Shown one piece after another: positions 7,891 through 15,773 of a stretch of 38,074 nt of DNA. The stretch spans positions 1 through 38,074 of the forward strand of contig CALKZY010000052.1 of assembly GCA_938002965.1 (NCBI GenBank), read 5' to 3'. This stretch comes from an uncultured Acidimicrobiales bacterium. GTDB taxonomy: Bacteria; Actinomycetota; Acidimicrobiia; Acidimicrobiales; SZUA-35. The position numbers and the translations under genes were made by a program. The notes beneath the pieces are model-generated. The model ran no database searches and was not told the DNA's origin. It saw nothing but the letters and a program-made list of their open reading frames with translations. The stretch's first letter is position 1. Each line of letters begins with the position of its first letter.

Positions 7891-8354
7891 TGCTGCTCCT
7901 GACGCCGGGCCATCTGGTTGGCGGCTTCGATGCCTTGAGTGAGCTCGTCGAGCCTGGTGATCAGATCGCTGAGATCGCCAGCGCTGACCAGCGCTTCGGA
8001 CTCGAGCCGCTTGGCCTCGCCGATAAGGGTGCGAGTGAGCTTCGATCCGGCTTCAGTAGTGGCCACAAATCGTTGCCGTCGGTCGGCGGTACCGGTGGTT
8101 CGAGTGACAAGGTTGCGTCTCTCCAGTCGGCGAACGGCTTGGGTGACTGTTGGTTGCGGGCTGAGCGAGGCCGACGTGAGCTCAAGGACCGACAGCTCTC
8201 CCAACTCCTCCAGAACGGCGAGTACCCGCCACTCCGAACGGGCGACACCGTAGCTGGTCAGCACGCCGTAAAACGCAGTTGACAGCGCCTGGTCGGCCCG
8301 TCTGAGCACATAGGGCAGATAGTCATGTAGGAATGGTTGACCTCGATCGGCCAT
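7887..8354 (-). CDS. MarR-family transcriptional regulator of the kynurenine operon
   Basis: 155 residues from ATG 8354; a GTG at 8363 is in frame, but the -10 element TACAGT ends 7 bases before the ATG, which favours a leaderless ATG start. The winged-helix core includes EWRVLAVLEELGELSVLELTS, QPTVTQAVRRLERRNLVTR and the wing TADRRQRFVATT. MarR dimers bind short palindromes and release them on binding small aromatic ligands. This is the first gene of the operon and its own promoter holds a perfect palindrome, so it probably represses the operon until tryptophan, kynurenine or 3-hydroxyanthranilate builds up. Ligand and sign of regulation are inferred. Confidence 0.88.
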   Translation of the reverse strand: MADRGQPFLHDYLPYVLRRADQALSTAFYGVLTSYGVARSEWRVLAVLEELGELSVLELTSASLSPQPTVTQAVRRLERRNLVTRTTGTADRRQRFVATTEAGSKLTRTLIGEAKRLESEALVSAGDLSDLITRLDELTQGIEAANQMARRQEQQ

Positions 8355-8361
8355 GGGCGTC

Positions 8362-8367
8362 ACTGTA
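8362..8367 (-). promoter_or_regulatory. -10 element TACAGT, leaderless promoter of the MarR-kynurenine operon
   Basis: On the minus strand TACAGT is followed by 7 bases and then ATG 8354, the spacing expected for a transcript that starts at the start codon. No Shine-Dalgarno sequence is seen. No clear -35 match is visible; the region where it should be is covered by the 8373-8400 palindrome. Confidence 0.5.
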
Positions 8368-8372
8368 CACCA

Positions 8373-8400
8373 CCAGAAACATTCATACGAATGTTTCTGG
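8373..8400. promoter_or_regulatory. Perfect palindromic operator, probable MarR site
   Basis: CCAGAAACATTC (8373-8384) and GAATGTTTCTGG (8389-8400) are exact reverse complements around ATAC. A 12-bp perfect arm in a promoter directly in front of a MarR gene is a strong candidate for the autoregulatory operator. It covers the spacer and -35 area of the promoter, so binding should block RNA polymerase. Confidence 0.8.
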
Positions 8401-8437
8401 CAAGATTCTTTCGGCGTGATTGGTACCGACGGGGGCC

Positions 8438-8869
8438 CTAGCGGGTCGGAGAGAGGTTGCCGGTCAACCGTTCGCCCAGGTAGGCGCCTCCGGCTCCCAG
8501 AGCCGCGGCCAACAAACCAGCCAACAACAGACTGGAACCGGTGTAGCCCATGTATCGGAAGGGAACGAAGAGCGTCAAAATGGCAATCAAAATAATGGTG
8601 GCAAAGCCAGCCAGGGCGGGCTCGATGATCCTACGCCCAGGGGAGACAACCCCGATCACAAAGCCGCCAAGGACAAAACCGGCCAGATTCAAAAGACCCT
8701 GCATGAGAAATCCAGTGTTGATGGACAGCATTCGGCCGGCGATGAGCTCGCCTAGAAAACCACCGATGAACAACTCTGAGGCAATGAACATCGCCATCGA
8801 TAACCACACCCACCGCTGCGAGAAGTCGCGCCGAGCAGGGTCCTTGAATTGAGAAGCGCCCACGCCCAC
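8438..8869 (-). CDS. Small four-helix membrane protein, unknown
   Basis: 143 residues from GTG 8869 (GTG 8863 is also possible). Four hydrophobic stretches can be seen, at about 19-45, 50-75, 82-105 and 113-135, separated by short loops, with a polar N-terminus (QFKDPARRDFSQRW). The glycine-rich third-to-fourth helix region GLLAAALGAGGAYLGERL is typical of small TIGR/DUF membrane proteins. I do not recognise a family. It starts 39 bases after the lyxose-isomerase-like gene and could be the last gene of that operon. Its 3' end abuts the kynurenine promoter. Confidence 0.6.
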   Translation of the reverse strand: MGVGASQFKDPARRDFSQRWVWLSMAMFIASELFIGGFLGELIAGRMLSINTGFLMQGLLNLAGFVLGGFVIGVVSPGRRIIEPALAGFATIILIAILTLFVPFRYMGYTGSSLLLAGLLAAALGAGGAYLGERLTGNLSPTR

Positions 8870-8908
8870 ACACTAGCGCCTCGCCGTTGCGAGATCGGTG
8901 AGCAGGGC

Positions 8909-9478
8909 CTAGTCGCTGAGCAGTGCAACAGCCGGAACTTCGTCCTCTTCAATGTTCGAGTAGCGGCCAACATCGGGGTCGACAAAGAAATTGTCGTTCT
9001 GGTCGTCGTTTGCCGTCGACACCTCGCCGATAATGCACTCGTCGGTCTCAGGCCAGAAGCTGTGATAGACGCCGGGGATCATGGTCACACGCTCACCCGG
9101 CGCCAGAGTTAGTCGGGCTCCGCTGGCGAACGTGAACTCAGCACCGTTGCGTAAAGCCACACCTGGAGTCCCTGCCTCCACCCTGTCCGGACGATCGGCC
9201 CACAGCTCCACTATCAGTCGCCCGCACCGGCAGATGATGTCCTCCTTCTTGACTCTGTGAGCGTGAGGGGGGGTGACCTGACCCCGTCGGGCGTACATGA
9301 GCTTCTCGCAGTACTCGGCCTGCTCGGTCAGATTGACAAGAGTCAACCCGACCTCGTTGAATCGGCCCAGTCCGAAGTCGGTGATATCCCAACGCGGGTT
9401 CGGTGGTAACGACCAGCCGTTGGCAGCGAAGCAGTTACATGCTTGGCGATAGGCGCCATTGATCTCGGATCGCTTCAT
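8909..9478 (-). CDS. D-lyxose isomerase-like cupin protein
   Basis: 189 residues from ATG 9478; the frame is open further upstream to 9586 but that part lies inside the preceding gene. The start MKRSEIN and the following LPPNPRWD match the D-lyxose/D-mannose ketol-isomerase family, small metal-dependent cupins. Probable metal ligands are His72, His74, Glu79 and His139 (PPHAHRVKKED and GVYHSFWPE). It lies 17 bases after the flavin oxidoreductase. A sugar isomerase is an unexpected partner for that enzyme, so the substrate may differ from lyxose; only the family is supported. Confidence 0.8.
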   Translation of the reverse strand: MKRSEINGAYRQACNCFAANGWSLPPNPRWDITDFGLGRFNEVGLTLVNLTEQAEYCEKLMYARRGQVTPPHAHRVKKEDIICRCGRLIVELWADRPDRVEAGTPGVALRNGAEFTFASGARLTLAPGERVTMIPGVYHSFWPETDECIIGEVSTANDDQNDNFFVDPDVGRYSNIEEDEVPAVALLSD

Positions 9479-9495
9479 GGCCCGACAGTAATCCA

Positions 9496-12027
9496 CTAGG
9501 CCCGCATGCGCTCGCCGTCGGCATCCCAGATCGGTTGGCGCTGGATGATGGCTTGACGCATCACCCCAAGAATCTCGATCTCCCACCCGTCAGCGTTGGA
9601 AGCCAGCTCACTGGGTACGTAACCGATGGCCACTGACGCATCCGAAGCGTGGGCATATCCACCGGAGGTGACCCAGCCGACAACCTCGCCGTTCAACCAG
9701 ATCGGCTCATCGCCGATCACATCGGCACCCTCTGGTCCGCCGGGCACGTCTACCGTCCAGGTGCACAGCTGACGAGCCGGACCATCGGCAGCCACCTTCT
9801 GCAAGGCATCACGGCCGATGAAGTTCTTGTCCAACTTCACAAATCGGTCGAGCGCGGCTTCAAACGGATTGTAGATGGGGCGGTACTCACGGGCCCAGGA
9901 ACCGAAGCTCTTCTCCAAACGAAGCGAGTCGAGAGCCTTGAGGCCGAACAGACCCAGCCCAAGATCACGACCATGTTCCACAATGAGGTCAAACACATAC
10001 CGTTGATAGCTGGCAGGCATCCAGAACTCGTACCCCAAATCTCCGGTGAACGACACCCGGCCACACCACACCGGCGCCCAGCCGAGAGTCAGTTGTCGGA
10101 ACGCCATGAACCGGAACGCTTCAGGAGACACGTCGACTTCGGTTAGCCGCCGAAGGAGGTCACGGCTCTTCGGGCCAGCAATAGACAGCCCACACATCTC
10201 GTAACCGAGCGTTCGGTAGGACACCGAGCCATCGGAGGGCAGCAGTGAATCGAAGTAGCGCTGGTAGTAGCGAGTGGCGACGCCGGACCCGAACATCATA
10301 AAGCGTTCACCGCTCCCGGTTACGTTCCCCGTAGCACCACCAGTGAGTGACTCGAACGGACCTTCAGCTACGCCAGGAGTGGCAGCCAGGCAGGCGACAG
10401 TAACGTCGCCGATCAGTTTGCCGTTGATGTTGGTCATCGGCGTCAGGGCCATGCGCCCCGCGTTGGGTATACGGCCTGCCAAGATGTGGTCGAGCCACTG
10501 GCGGGCCTCCGAGCCGGAGAACATGAACTTCGAAAACCCCGTTGACTCCATCAGCCCGACATTTTGGCGAACGTTGAGCGCTTCGGCTCGAACCTGATCC
10601 CAAGCGTTCGATCGGTAGAACGTCACGTCCTCCGCCGGTTCCTTACCGGACTTCTGAAACCATTGCGCTGCCTCAAGGCCATAGGAGTCACCCCAAACCG
10701 CATTGGCGTCAACCAGCCGGTCATGGATGGGGCTGGTCTGGAACTTGCGACCTTGAGGGAGAAACTCGTTGGGGAAGGTAATACGGAAGCGACGACCGTA
10801 GTTCTCGCGGACCTTCGTATTGGTCCACGCCATGGTGGCGTAGTCCCCGAAACGGGAGATGTCCATGCCCCAGATGTCGTGGCCCGGATCTCCCTCGGTC
10901 ATCCAGTTCGCCAGTGCTAGTCCGACGCCGCCACCCTGACTGAGGCCGGCCATAACAGCGCAGGCCGACCAGAATCCGGGCAGCCCTCGAACCGGGCCGA
11001 TCAGAGGGTTGCCGTCGGGGGCGAACGTGAACGGCCCGTTGATGACAGTTTTGATTCCACGCTCGGCAAAGATCGGAAAGTGCTTGAAGGCCGTCTCCAA
11101 ATGAGGGGCCAAATGATCAAGGTCCGGGGGTAGAAGTTGCATACCGAAATCCCACGGTGTCTCCTTGGGCGACCAAGGGATCCCATAGTGCTCGTAGGTG
11201 CCTAGCAGTAGGCCCGCGCCTTCTTGACGCATGTAGACCTCACCGGCGAAGTCGATTCCGTGGCACATCTGCCGTCCGTGAGTGGCGTTGTACTCGGCCA
11301 CCTCAGGTAGGTCTTCGGTGAGCATGTACTGGTGGGCCATGGCCAAGACCGGCAGTTCGAGTCCAACCATTCGGCCGACTTCACGAGCCCACAGGCCTCC
11401 AGCGTTGACCACATGGTCGCAGCGAATGACACCTTTATCGTCGCCGGTTGGGGTATCGATGGTGTGGACCTCCCAGCCACCGTCGCCAGCACGGGTCAGA
11501 TCCCGCACCCACGTGTTGCGGTGAACCTCGGCCCCGTTTTGGCGTGCAACCCTGGCGTAGGCGTTGGTGACACCGGTGGGATCGACGTGGCCCTCGTTGG
11601 CATCCCACATGGCACCGACGAAGTACTGCTCTTCGAAGATCGGCTGCAGTTCTTTGGCCTCGGCCACCGAGATCAGCTCGGTTTCCATGTTCAGATATCG
11701 GCCTTTGGCGTGGGTGGCGCGCAACCAGTCGAGGCGCTCTGGCGTATCGGCCAACATGACACCACCGGTAATGTGGATACCGCAATCCTGCCCGGAGACT
11801 TCCTCAATCTCTTTGTACAACTCGATGGTGTACTGCTGGAGCTTGGCGACGTTTGGATCGCCGTTGAGGGTGTGCATACCGCCCGCTGAGTGCCAGGTTG
11901 ACCCGGCTGTCAGCTCGGTACGTTCGAGGAGGACTACGTCCCTCCAGCCGTTTTGGGTCAGATGGTAGAGAACGCTGGCGCCCACCACGCCGCCACCGAT
12001 CACCACGACCTGCGCTTCAGACTTCAT
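9496..12027 (-). CDS. FAD-dependent dimethylglycine/sarcosine dehydrogenase-like oxidoreductase with GcvT domain
   Basis: 843 residues from ATG 12027 with an AGGTAGG ribosome-binding site. An N-terminal DAO-type FAD domain begins VVVIGGGVVGAS, and TAGSTWHSAG places a histidine (His46) where DMGDH and sarcosine dehydrogenases attach FAD covalently. A middle FAO-M-type region and a C-terminal aminomethyltransferase (GcvT-like) domain follow, the latter with NVGLMESTGFSKFMFSG and GDLGYEFWMPASY. Such enzymes demethylate N-methyl glycines or betaines and pass the C1 unit to tetrahydrofolate. It sits 4 bases after a ferredoxin gene in an operon with a P450 and an ABC importer. The exact N-methyl substrate is unknown. 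Confidence 0.85.
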   Translation of the reverse strand: MKSEAQVVVIGGGVVGASVLYHLTQNGWRDVVLLERTELTAGSTWHSAGGMHTLNGDPNVAKLQQYTIELYKEIEEVSGQDCGIHITGGVMLADTPERLDWLRATHAKGRYLNMETELISVAEAKELQPIFEEQYFVGAMWDANEGHVDPTGVTNAYARVARQNGAEVHRNTWVRDLTRAGDGGWEVHTIDTPTGDDKGVIRCDHVVNAGGLWAREVGRMVGLELPVLAMAHQYMLTEDLPEVAEYNATHGRQMCHGIDFAGEVYMRQEGAGLLLGTYEHYGIPWSPKETPWDFGMQLLPPDLDHLAPHLETAFKHFPIFAERGIKTVINGPFTFAPDGNPLIGPVRGLPGFWSACAVMAGLSQGGGVGLALANWMTEGDPGHDIWGMDISRFGDYATMAWTNTKVRENYGRRFRITFPNEFLPQGRKFQTSPIHDRLVDANAVWGDSYGLEAAQWFQKSGKEPAEDVTFYRSNAWDQVRAEALNVRQNVGLMESTGFSKFMFSGSEARQWLDHILAGRIPNAGRMALTPMTNINGKLIGDVTVACLAATPGVAEGPFESLTGGATGNVTGSGERFMMFGSGVATRYYQRYFDSLLPSDGSVSYRTLGYEMCGLSIAGPKSRDLLRRLTEVDVSPEAFRFMAFRQLTLGWAPVWCGRVSFTGDLGYEFWMPASYQRYVFDLIVEHGRDLGLGLFGLKALDSLRLEKSFGSWAREYRPIYNPFEAALDRFVKLDKNFIGRDALQKVAADGPARQLCTWTVDVPGGPEGADVIGDEPIWLNGEVVGWVTSGGYAHASDASVAIGYVPSELASNADGWEIEILGVMRQAIIQRQPIWDADGERMRA

Positions 12028-12031
12028 TTTC

Positions 12032-12310
12032 CTACCTTTGTGGAGTGATCGACAGCGCCCCGCTGGGGCATCGATCGATGAGCAGCTCGGCTTCCGTTGC
12101 CGGTAGTGAATCTTGTCCAATGAACTCTGCCAACGCCGAATCGTCATCAACGCGGAAATGGTCGGGAGCGAGCATTTCGCATTGGCCGGCGCCGATACAG
12201 CGATTGGCATCGACAACGAGATTCACGCTGTCGGAAGTCGAACTATCCGAATCAGCGTCGGCTGAGTCTTTGGCAGGTTCGGTCGGTTGTGTTTGATTCT
12301 CGGGGGACAC
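12032..12310 (-). CDS. 3Fe-4S ferredoxin, P450 partner
   Basis: 92 residues from GTG 12310 with GGAG eight bases upstream. Only three cluster cysteines are present: Cys38 and Cys44 in CIGAGQC and Cys81 in CPSGAL. The position of the fourth cysteine is Ala, the pattern of single 3Fe-4S ferredoxins that feed actinobacterial P450s. An acidic, low-complexity N-terminal extension of about 28 residues (EPAKDSADADSDSS) precedes the domain. It lies 29 bases after the cytochrome P450 stop and 4 bases before the flavoenzyme. A ferredoxin reductase is not in the window. Confidence 0.9.
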   Translation of the reverse strand: MSPENQTQPTEPAKDSADADSDSSTSDSVNLVVDANRCIGAGQCEMLAPDHFRVDDDSALAEFIGQDSLPATEAELLIDRCPSGALSITPQR

Positions 12311-12339
12311 CGATTCTTCTCCAGCAGAAGTGGGTCGGG

Positions 12340-13569
12340 TTAGGCTCTGCCTACCGACATCGGAACTGATAATACGCCGTGGACGAAGTTGGAGGGCGCC
12401 CGCTCAGGGTCGCCGTCCTGGCGGAGTTCGATTCTCCGTTTCGCCATTTCCTCCAGCAGGACGGAGATTTCCAGTCGGGCCAAAAAGGCCCCGAGGCAGA
12501 AGTGTGGCCCGCCACCGCCAAAGGCGAAGTGCCGGTTGTCCGACCGACCTACATCGAAAGAGTAGGGGGCGGCGAACGCCGCTTCGTCGTAGTTGGCTGA
12601 GCTGTACCACATCACGACCTTTTGCCCGGCTTCAATAGGGGTTCCGGCCAGCTCCGTATCGTGAGTTGTGGTGCGTCGCATATGCATGACCGGCGCAGAC
12701 CAGCGCAGTATTTCCTCTGTTGCCGGCGTAATCAGGTCCAGATTGTTCAAGACCCGCGTCCACTGGTCGCTGTTTTGGGCCAGGGCCATCGCTCCGTGGC
12801 TGATGGCCGTCCTGGTGGTTTCGTTCCCAGCAAAAACCAGTAGATGGAAGAGGTTCCGGAACTCACCTGCTCCGAGACGATCGCCTTCGTCCTCGGCTTG
12901 CACTAGAGCAGTCACCAAGTCATCTTGCGGGTCCTGGCGGCGTTGCTCGCCCAGGTGCAGGCCGTACTCGAATAGAGCGTGACTGGCTGGACTGTTAAAC
13001 GGCAGGAGTCGAAGCTCGGTGGTGTTGCCGAAGGCGTCAGGTGGTATCGACTGGCTGTCGCCGGTTCCCTCAACCAGGTAATTAGACAGTTCAACCAGGT
13101 AGTCGGCGTCCTCCAACGGAACGCCCAACATGTTGAGGATGACCTTGATGGGTAGGGGAGCGGCCACCATTTCCACCCAGTCACCAGACCCGGCAGCGAC
13201 GTACTCGTTCAACAGCTCGACGGTGATCCGGCGAACAGTGTCCTCCCAGCGCTTGATGTTCTTGGGCGTGAACGAGGCAGCCACGAGCCGCCGCAAACGA
13301 GTGTGATCGGGAGCGTCGGTGTCGATCAGCGATCGCCTTGCCTCCAATGCATCGGCTTCGAGGTCCCACAAGTTGGTGTGGCCGATGGCCGAGGAGAAGG
13401 TGTCAGAGTCCTTGGACACCGTCTTGACGTCTTCGTGCCTGCAGACGGCCCAGAATCCATCATCGCCATAGGGGTGCCATGCGATGCCGTCCGTTCGACG
13501 GATTTCAGCGAATCGATCGTGTGGAATGCCACCCAGGTAGAGGTCGGAATCGGTGACGTTTGGGGTCAT
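12340..13569 (-). CDS. Cytochrome P450
   Basis: 409 residues, a standard soluble bacterial P450. The oxygen-activation motif AGNETTR is at 247-253, the ExxR at 286-289, and the heme-binding loop FGGGGPHFCLG has the cysteine ligand at Cys358. The beginning (GGIPHDRF and FWAVCRHEDV) resembles the CYP125/CYP142/CYP124 group, which hydroxylates steroid side chains and branched lipids, but this assignment is from memory. The ATG overlaps the stop of the alcohol dehydrogenase as ATGA. With the adjacent ferredoxin it would hydroxylate a substrate brought in by the ABC importer, or oxidatively demethylate it. Confidence 0.93.
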   Translation of the reverse strand: MTPNVTDSDLYLGGIPHDRFAEIRRTDGIAWHPYGDDGFWAVCRHEDVKTVSKDSDTFSSAIGHTNLWDLEADALEARRSLIDTDAPDHTRLRRLVAASFTPKNIKRWEDTVRRITVELLNEYVAAGSGDWVEMVAAPLPIKVILNMLGVPLEDADYLVELSNYLVEGTGDSQSIPPDAFGNTTELRLLPFNSPASHALFEYGLHLGEQRRQDPQDDLVTALVQAEDEGDRLGAGEFRNLFHLLVFAGNETTRTAISHGAMALAQNSDQWTRVLNNLDLITPATEEILRWSAPVMHMRRTTTHDTELAGTPIEAGQKVVMWYSSANYDEAAFAAPYSFDVGRSDNRHFAFGGGGPHFCLGAFLARLEISVLLEEMAKRRIELRQDGDPERAPSNFVHGVLSVPMSVGRA

Positions 13570-14570
13570 GAGCGTTGGTCTCCAACAGATCTTCCGGTGA
13601 TGTCGAGCACGATGCGGCCACTGGCTTGGCCCGAGCGAAGCCGTTCGTGAGCCTCCTGAGCCTGATCTAAGGGCATCACTTCGACACCAAGCAGCACCGA
13701 CGGTTCCCGTCCGGCCAAGTCGAGGAGTTCCGTGAGCTGGGCGCGGTTTCCCCAGACGCTGGCTACAAAGGTCGTTTCCAAAGGGACGGCCCCAAACCCA
13801 AATGGTGTGGTGCCGCCACCGAGACCGACAACAGCGAGTACGCCACGCTTCGCAACATGATTGGCCGCAGCAGCAACAGTGGTGTCGACGCCGACGAAAT
13901 CGATGACAACGTCGAACAGCTGCCCCTCGTCAGGCTTCTCAAAGGCCGCCTCGGCACCGAGGGCGACAGCGGTCTGCCGTTTGGCCGCGGCCAGGTCCAT
14001 TGCTGAGACCGTGGCATCGGTCATAAGGCGAAGAAACCGGATGGCGTACTGCCCGAGTCCGCCAGCGCCGATCACCAGCACCCGGCCGTTGGATCCCAGC
14101 TCGCGCAGCCGGTCCACTCCGTGTAGAACAGCTCGGTAGGCGGTAAGGCCGCCACAGGCAAGCGGGGCCGAGGTGAAGGGGTCAAGGCCGCCAAGAGGCT
14201 CCAAATATCGCAGATCCGGCACCCAAACCTGGTCGGCGTAGCCGCCGTCGGTGAACAGGCCGGCCTCCATCGAGTCCGAACAGATCATCTCTTCACCCTC
14301 GGCACACTGCCGACAGTTGCCGCATCCCCAAGGTGCGTACACCATGACCGGTCCAAGTTGATCGTGAACTCCGGTGATCTCGTGTCCGAGCACAATTGGC
14401 GGTGGACTGCCAAAGTCGCCGTCGGCCACGTGCAGATCAGAATGGCAGACCCCACAGGCGGTTACGTCAAGAACCAGGCCACCACTTCGCCCAGTCGGTG
14501 CGGAGGGATGGCTCCGATCCGGCCGCAAAACCAGGGGTTGCCGGTGCTGTTCAAGAACCATGGCGCGCAT
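13566..14570 (-). CDS. Zinc-dependent alcohol dehydrogenase (MDR family)
   Basis: 334 residues. The catalytic-zinc region has CGVCHSDLHV and GHE, the structural-zinc loop CGNCRQCAEGEEMIC has four cysteines, and the NAD motif is VLVIGAGGLGQ. MDR enzymes of this type oxidise primary or secondary alcohols. It lies between an acyl-CoA dehydrogenase and a cytochrome P450, and overlaps the P450 start, so an alcohol formed by hydroxylation is the likely substrate. The start ATG is 15 bases after the acyl-CoA dehydrogenase stop. Confidence 0.92.
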   Translation of the reverse strand: MRAMVLEQHRQPLVLRPDRSHPSAPTGRSGGLVLDVTACGVCHSDLHVADGDFGSPPPIVLGHEITGVHDQLGPVMVYAPWGCGNCRQCAEGEEMICSDSMEAGLFTDGGYADQVWVPDLRYLEPLGGLDPFTSAPLACGGLTAYRAVLHGVDRLRELGSNGRVLVIGAGGLGQYAIRFLRLMTDATVSAMDLAAAKRQTAVALGAEAAFEKPDEGQLFDVVIDFVGVDTTVAAAANHVAKRGVLAVVGLGGGTTPFGFGAVPLETTFVASVWGNRAQLTELLDLAGREPSVLLGVEVMPLDQAQEAHERLRSGQASGRIVLDITGRSVGDQRS

Positions 14571-14585
14571 AAAGGTCGATCCCTG

Positions 14586-15755
14586 TCAGTAGCTTTTGGG
14601 CAGGTTCAGGCACTTCTGGCCGATGAAGGCCAGGATCAGGTTGTTGTTGATCGGGGCCACCTGGTAGAGCCTTGTCTCGCGCAGCTTTCGCTCGATGTCG
14701 TACTCGGCGGCAAATCCGAAGCCCCCATGGGTGTCCAGCGAGGCGTTTCCGGCCGCCCATGACGCCTCTGAGGCCAGGAGCTTGGCCATGTTGGCTTCGA
14801 CACCGCAGGATTGACCGGAGTCGAACAGGTCGGCTGCCTTCCACCTCATCAAGTCCGCTGCTTCAATTTGGATGTGGGCCTTGGCCAAAGGAAATTGAAC
14901 GCCCTGGTTCTGACCGATGGGACGGCCGAACACCTCTCGTTCTCGGGCGTAGGCGGCGCCGCGTTCCAAGAAAAAGTGGCCGTCGCCGATGCATTCGGAC
15001 GCGATGAGGATGCGTTCGGCGTTCATGCCGTCGAGAATGTGCCGGAAGCCGTTGCCTTCGGTTCCGATGAGTGATGACGCTGGAATCTCGACATTGTCGA
15101 AGAACACCTCTGTGGTGTTGTGATTCATCATCGTCTCGATCGGGTTGACCGTCAGGCCCGGAACGAGGTTACCCTCTTCATCCCTCATCTCAAGCAGAAA
15201 GACCGAGAGGCCCTCAAGGCGGTCGGTGACCTGATCGGACGGCGTTGTTCGAGCCAGCAAAACCATCAGATCGGAGTACTCAGCCCGAGACGTCCAAATT
15301 TTCTGGCCGTTGATGCGGTACACGTCGCCGTCCCGATCGGCCCTGGTGCTGATCGCTGTAGTGTTTGAGCCCGCTGTTGGCTCGGTGACGCCAAAGGCCT
15401 GGAGCCGCTTGCGGCCATCGGCGATCATTGGCAGATAGTGGTCTTTCTGCTCGTCACTGCCATGTCGAAGCACGGTTCCCATGACGTACATCTGAGCGTG
15501 GCAGGCCGAGGGGTTGCCTCCGCTAGCGGAGATCTCTTCGAGAATGACTGAGGCGCCACCAAGACTCAGGCCACCGCCCCCATATTGCTCGGGTATAAGT
15601 GAACCCAACCAACCCTGAGAGGTCAGCTCGCCCACGAATTCTTCCGGATAGCGGTTCGGTTCCAGCCCGCGCCAGTACTCGTTGCCGTACTTGTCGCAAA
15701 GGCGTCGCACTTCGGTGCGGATGACGTCGTGTTGTTCTTCGCTCCGGTCAATCAT
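14586..15755 (-). CDS. Acyl-CoA dehydrogenase
   Basis: 389 residues, the usual length. FAD- and substrate-binding motifs include FGVTEPTAGSNTT and IWTSRAEYS, with the C-terminal stretch THGGFGFAAEYDIERKLRETRLY. The last FAD-dependent segment ends VAPINNNLI rather than the more common EGTSEI, and I cannot place the usual catalytic glutamate with confidence. Acyl-CoA dehydrogenases introduce the first double bond in beta-oxidation or in branched-chain amino acid breakdown. It lies directly after the fused LivM-LivG gene (18-base gap), tying oxidation to uptake. Confidence 0.88.
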   Translation of the reverse strand: MIDRSEEQHDVIRTEVRRLCDKYGNEYWRGLEPNRYPEEFVGELTSQGWLGSLIPEQYGGGGLSLGGASVILEEISASGGNPSACHAQMYVMGTVLRHGSDEQKDHYLPMIADGRKRLQAFGVTEPTAGSNTTAISTRADRDGDVYRINGQKIWTSRAEYSDLMVLLARTTPSDQVTDRLEGLSVFLLEMRDEEGNLVPGLTVNPIETMMNHNTTEVFFDNVEIPASSLIGTEGNGFRHILDGMNAERILIASECIGDGHFFLERGAAYAREREVFGRPIGQNQGVQFPLAKAHIQIEAADLMRWKAADLFDSGQSCGVEANMAKLLASEASWAAGNASLDTHGGFGFAAEYDIERKLRETRLYQVAPINNNLILAFIGQKCLNLPKSY

Positions 15756-15773
15756 GGTCTGCCTCGATTCTTA

